Positions 60,660-64,000 of a DNA stretch of 64,000 nucleotides are shown here, one piece after another. The translations under genes and the position numbers were made by a program. Source of the stretch: Lepiota brunneoincarnata (Eukaryota > Basidiomycota > Agaricomycetes > Agaricales > Agaricaceae); the NCBI GenBank assembly GCA_023014365.1, contig JAEBUN010000003.1:2790001-2854000 (forward strand), read 5' to 3'. Below the pieces are notes generated by a model. The model worked only from the letters and a program-made list of their open reading frames with translations. It made no database searches and was not told where the DNA came from. The stretch's first letter is position 1. Each line of letters starts with the position of its first letter.

Positions 60660-61742
60660 CTATAGAACAAGCCCGCTCAAACCACACGCGTCCACTATGT
60701 TCTCCCTAATATGTTCAATTCCAAACGGAGGCCTCATCTCGGTGCTCGTGACAATAGGTGGAAGACATAGTGGCGCAGAACCACGGATATCTTCACGGAT
60801 CTTCCTGATAACAGCGGGGATGTCTTGGATAGGGATCGTATCCGCCTTTGTGATGACGGACTGGATGGTCCAAGGCTGCGTTCCACGCGGTGTAATGAGC
60901 ATGCCCGATAAATGCGCGAGCATCTCCCTGTCGTATGCTTTAAGTCCGTGTTGAGCATTGAATAAAATGTAGACCCGACGGAGCCTAAAGGGATTAAGCA
61001 CACCACCCGTTCCAAGATTGTCAAGTATGGTCTGGCTCACTCTTTCCGCGTTTGCAGGTACTCGTCGAACACCTCCCCCCATTCCGGCCGCCCTCTCGCA
61101 CCATAACCAGGTGCATCAACAAGCATGAGTTTCCCCGGCTCCGCCCCAACGCGATAGAAATTCAGCTGACGTGTATGGCCCTAGTAAAAGCGGGTTTGCT
61201 GGGTTGAGATGTTTAGCATAGGGAGAAACGTACAGCCTTCTTGCTCGTGTGGAGGAGCGAGTTGCGCCCTAGAACCGCGTTGAAGAGAGACGACTTTCCG
61301 ACATTTGCAGCGTCCTATCGGCCTCCTGAGTTTTTACCGCGATGCAGATGAGGAGCGATGGAATACCTGTCACCACTACCTTTCAGCTGGTTGGATGGCT
61401 ACGAGGGGTTACGACGGTGGAGGAACGTACTTCTGGAAGTCCATGTAGCTTGGGTATTGTTGCTGCTGAGCCTGCACCAGCTATGAACGCGGCCGACTTG
61501 GCATCTGCGAATAATCTTTGGGCTTTTGTCGCGTATCCTACGGGCCTTGGCAGAGAGGCAGAGAAGGACATATGATTTATTACATAATCTGGTGTTCTAG
61601 TGTCTCGAGTTTCGAACCTTGATACATGCATTGATGCTAATAGAATGCGCCAAACTTGGGGCAGCACGGGATGCTGGGAGATTGGAGACTCTGGGAATTC
61701 TTCACAACCTGCGCCGACACTGCGGTCCTTACCCTTCGTCAC
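60660..61742 (-). CDS. EngB/YihA-type ribosome-biogenesis GTPase
   Basis: Exon 1 is about 61742-61431 (start uncertain; the internal MSFSASLPRPVGYATKAQRL is also possible). Intron 61430-61315, exon 2 61314-61234 with G1 ANVGKSSLFNAVLGRNSLLH, intron 61233-61181, exon 3 61180-61041 with switch TRQLNFYRVG and G3 LMLVDAPGYGARGRPEWG, intron 61040-60985, last exon 60984-60660 with RRVYILFNAQHGLKAYDREM and G4 SVITKADTIP. All joints stay in phase. The fungal homologues act in mitochondrial large-subunit assembly. The N-terminal extension is Ala/Arg/Lys-rich with few acidic residues, as expected for a mitochondrial presequence. It is convergent with the pirin gene. Confidence 0.85.
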
Positions 61743-63126
61743 ACTGCCCTCGCCTGGTCCACACCAGAATCCCGGACGCTGTCATCTCTACTCTACCTCG
61801 TGTTGCCGAGTCGGGGTACCCTCATAACAAGCTGAGTCCTCAACTCTGAGGATAACTAAATGGAGGATCGACGGCCACTCAAACTGTATTTCTGGTCATC
61901 TGATAAACCCACACTCCAATCCGCAGTCTCTTCGTTCCCATGAACTTCAACCCCGTCCGCAAAAATAACGGCGAGGATTGATTCAATCGATGGCTCTTGG
62001 GCGCTCTAGCAGACTTCTGAACATGCCCTAATAACTGTCCTTGGTACGTTTTTGGGAATACCGGGCTGGATCTTGACAAGGCCTTCGAAAACAAGCTAAG
62101 GCAATTCTCACACCCACACCAAGATGAAAACACCTCAGAAACCCGATACTGCGTCTCTCCCTGCCAAGATCGACAGCATACTTGATACAACATCTTGATG
62201 CTGATACTCGCTATGAGCCAACAACACTCCGTATGTGACATCAATATATCGAAGATGTGGAACCCAGCAGCGTCACTCCCAGAGAGCGAAAGAAATCAAG
62301 TAACTACTCTGCAATTCGGAATTCGGACCATGAGCTACTATTAACCCCGTCTCTGCTGCTTCTCGTTCTCGCCTGCTTCACTTTGATTCGAGCCCTCATT
62401 CATTTGCTCTGATCGTTCCCACATTTAATATGCTCTGGGGATCGATGTATCGTCAACCACTGTGCCCCAGCGTTTAGACATGTGAAGTACGCCACATAAC
62501 ACTGTCGACCCCCCCCCACCTGCGGCTGTGACAAGACCATGAAAACTGCAACAGCACACGCACAAACCGGTACTACCCATTTGACCATTCATTCTCTCAC
62601 AAAAACAGCCTGGAGCCGCACCTCGTCGAGGTGTTTAGTACACCTTCTATGACTCACCGTGACGCCACTCTGCTCCGACGGAGTGGGATTCCTGGGAAAA
62701 TATTTGACTGGAACTTCGAGTTGCAACATCTCGGTCAAGGTGGTTTCGTAACCTTCGTGGCAGCCTTAAATAACCGGGGGAATTCTCCCATCCCTTCGGA
62801 GAGCCTATGCTCCTTGCTTGTTGTAGGGGGCTCCACTATGTTGCGCAATAGCGTTGGAACTTATGAATATCACTCTCCAAAGTCTCTCGCACCCTGTGGG
62901 AAGGTGTTCAACGACCGGCCGCACTTCCGGGATTAACTCCAAATATTCAAAGACCCGAATGAGGTTGGTGGCTTGTAGGCCGGTTGTCAAACCCCATGCG
63001 GGTCTGCGCTATCGCGGCATTCACACCTACACACCTGCTTGAACGCACATGACCCACAAAATCGTCACTCCAGCTTAGATGATCTCCGGCTCTTCTGGCG
63101 GCTTCAGCACCTACGTGAAAAGGGGA
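61743..63126. other. no supported gene
   Basis: Short open frames on both strands (for example 61879-62244 minus and 62631-62936 plus) show no recognisable motif, and no coherent exon chain can be built. A C-run lies at 62511-62518. Confidence 0.45.
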
Positions 63127-63312
63127 TCAATACATCTTGATTCGGAACTTCCATTGCAGACACCACCGATCTTCACTGGCATGGAATCGATCTCCAGGTG
63201 CATTCCCTTCAACTCCAACATATCCTGACTGCTTTCTCATTCCACTGTACACACTTGTGGAGCCACTATGACAATGCATTGGTCGCACTCCTTGCCTACA
63301 ATCTCTCATGAG
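63127..63312 (+). pseudogene. possible multicopper-oxidase (laccase-like) relic
   Basis: In one plus frame the text reads DTTDLHWHGIDLQ, ending at a TGA near 63310. An HWHG motif after an acidic/Thr stretch is the first copper ligand pair of laccases. It is followed, at roughly half the normal spacing, by FHCTHLWSHYDNAL, which recalls the W-(H/Y)-S-H-Y second ligand motif. The conserved flanks are missing and the N- and C-terminal domains were not found. It is a weak call; chance similarity is possible. Confidence 0.25.
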
Positions 63313-64000
63313 GACCGGGGAGAGCGTCTAGACACTTCATAATTGCTAATCAAGTGACGTATAAAATATCCCCAAGCTTCCGCGCTCACATACGGCGAAT
63401 TCGGCTTTGCAAAGTGTGGCCATGTGCGTTACCACCCTTGCGCTGCTACGTCACTCCTGACGACAACCCAGAAAAAAAAAAACAAAAGACCCTGGCACCC
63501 CAACCAAACTTCATGTTCTTGGGAAAACACTGTTTTTTATTACCAACACCCAAATCTAGTTCTCCCAGTACTTTTAGTCAAAAATAAAAATATTGTGCCA
63601 ATGACGTCCGCGTAACGCGGAGAACCGTACCATTACTTTCCCCTCCTCCCACTGTCTCACGGCCAACAGAGAGTGGAGCGTCTAATTGCCGAGTTGCCGA
63701 GCGGGGTGGGGAAGGGGCGGGGAGGTTGTTTCCACCATTCGAGCAGCTCGCTTCCACCACTGTCTCTCAAACTCTACCCATACAGTAGTCCTCTCTCTCA
63801 TCACCACAACTTCCTTGGCCAAAAGGGTCCCCTCCCCAATTTGGCTCCAACAAGCTACTCTTGGCCAATCAACACACATACGCGCAATTAAAAACCCCAA
63901 GGGCCAATTCAATAAATCAAACGATATCAACAAACGATCACGATGTGGCCACTGAACCCTGGCTGGGCTATTATCAATGGAAGCCACCATCGAGTTCCCA
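63313..64000. other. no supported gene
   Basis: Short A-rich and pyrimidine-rich tracts (poly-A near 63472) and low-complexity frames. The window ends inside this stretch. Confidence 0.45.

Noticed and set aside
1..64000. tRNA, rRNA or snRNA genes
   Set aside because: None was recognised by eye; a tRNAscan/Infernal run would be decisive, so absence is not asserted.

Overview
The window is fungal nuclear DNA, most likely from an Agaricomycete. Introns of about 50-70 bp with GT(A/G)(A/C)GT donors, chromodomain Ty3/Gypsy elements, Ty1/Copia, pogo-like and Tc1-like transposons, an F-box/leucine-rich-type protein and a WW-like/membrane protein family all fit a Ceratobasidiaceae (Rhizoctonia-like) genome. 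The genus is an inference; no marker gene is present.

Layout. 1-7.7 kb is gene-poor: LTR fragments, a gag-like relic and two doubtful open frames (one proline-rich). 7,704-15,871 is a full-length chromodomain Ty3/Gypsy element on the minus strand ('Gypsy-1'), with LTRs, a CTACT target duplication and many nonsense codons. 16-18 kb holds a broken Cys-rich gene. 18,201-21.67 kb holds two truncated Gypsy-1 relatives meeting tail to tail, one carrying a solo LTR. 21.67-24.1 kb is a dead pogo-like transposase, also carrying a solo LTR. 25-58 kb is a local family locus. Its unit is a minus-strand Pro/Thr-rich protein with a cationic amphipathic C-terminus, divergent from a plus-strand WW-like plus three-membrane-segment protein. 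Two units (27.2-31.3 kb) are paralogous to two others (50.0-55.1 kb), with decayed copies at both edges.

The family locus is split by a nest of transposons at 32,892-48,974. The host is a Ty1/Copia element (TSD GATAA). Its 5' LTR carries a Tc1-like element, its integrase region carries an intact Ty3/Gypsy element ('Gypsy-2', 37,732-45,973, TSD CATTC, LTRs that read as identical), and a further gap carries a solo LTR (TSD ACTGC). Right of 55.8 kb the sequence is more gene-like: an F-box protein, a pirin, an EngB-type GTPase, then weak relics, including a possible multicopper-oxidase fragment.

Most interesting features. Gypsy-2 carries, after the chromodomain pol, a third region open in two overlapping frames (404 and 523 codons). 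One frame encodes CCHC zinc knuckles; the other continues 124 codons into the 3' LTR. The zinc-knuckle frame is recognisable in Gypsy-1. Both Gypsy families have, just downstream of the 5' LTR, a 12-nt complement to a site in the same LTR about 35 nt after a TATA box, the signature of Tf1/sushi-type self-priming. Gypsy-1 relatives share a small hydrophobic Cys-rich frame between PBS and gag. Nearly all nonsense mutations in the old repeats are TGA at Arg (CGA) positions, i.e. C-to-T at CpG, pointing to methylation-linked decay.
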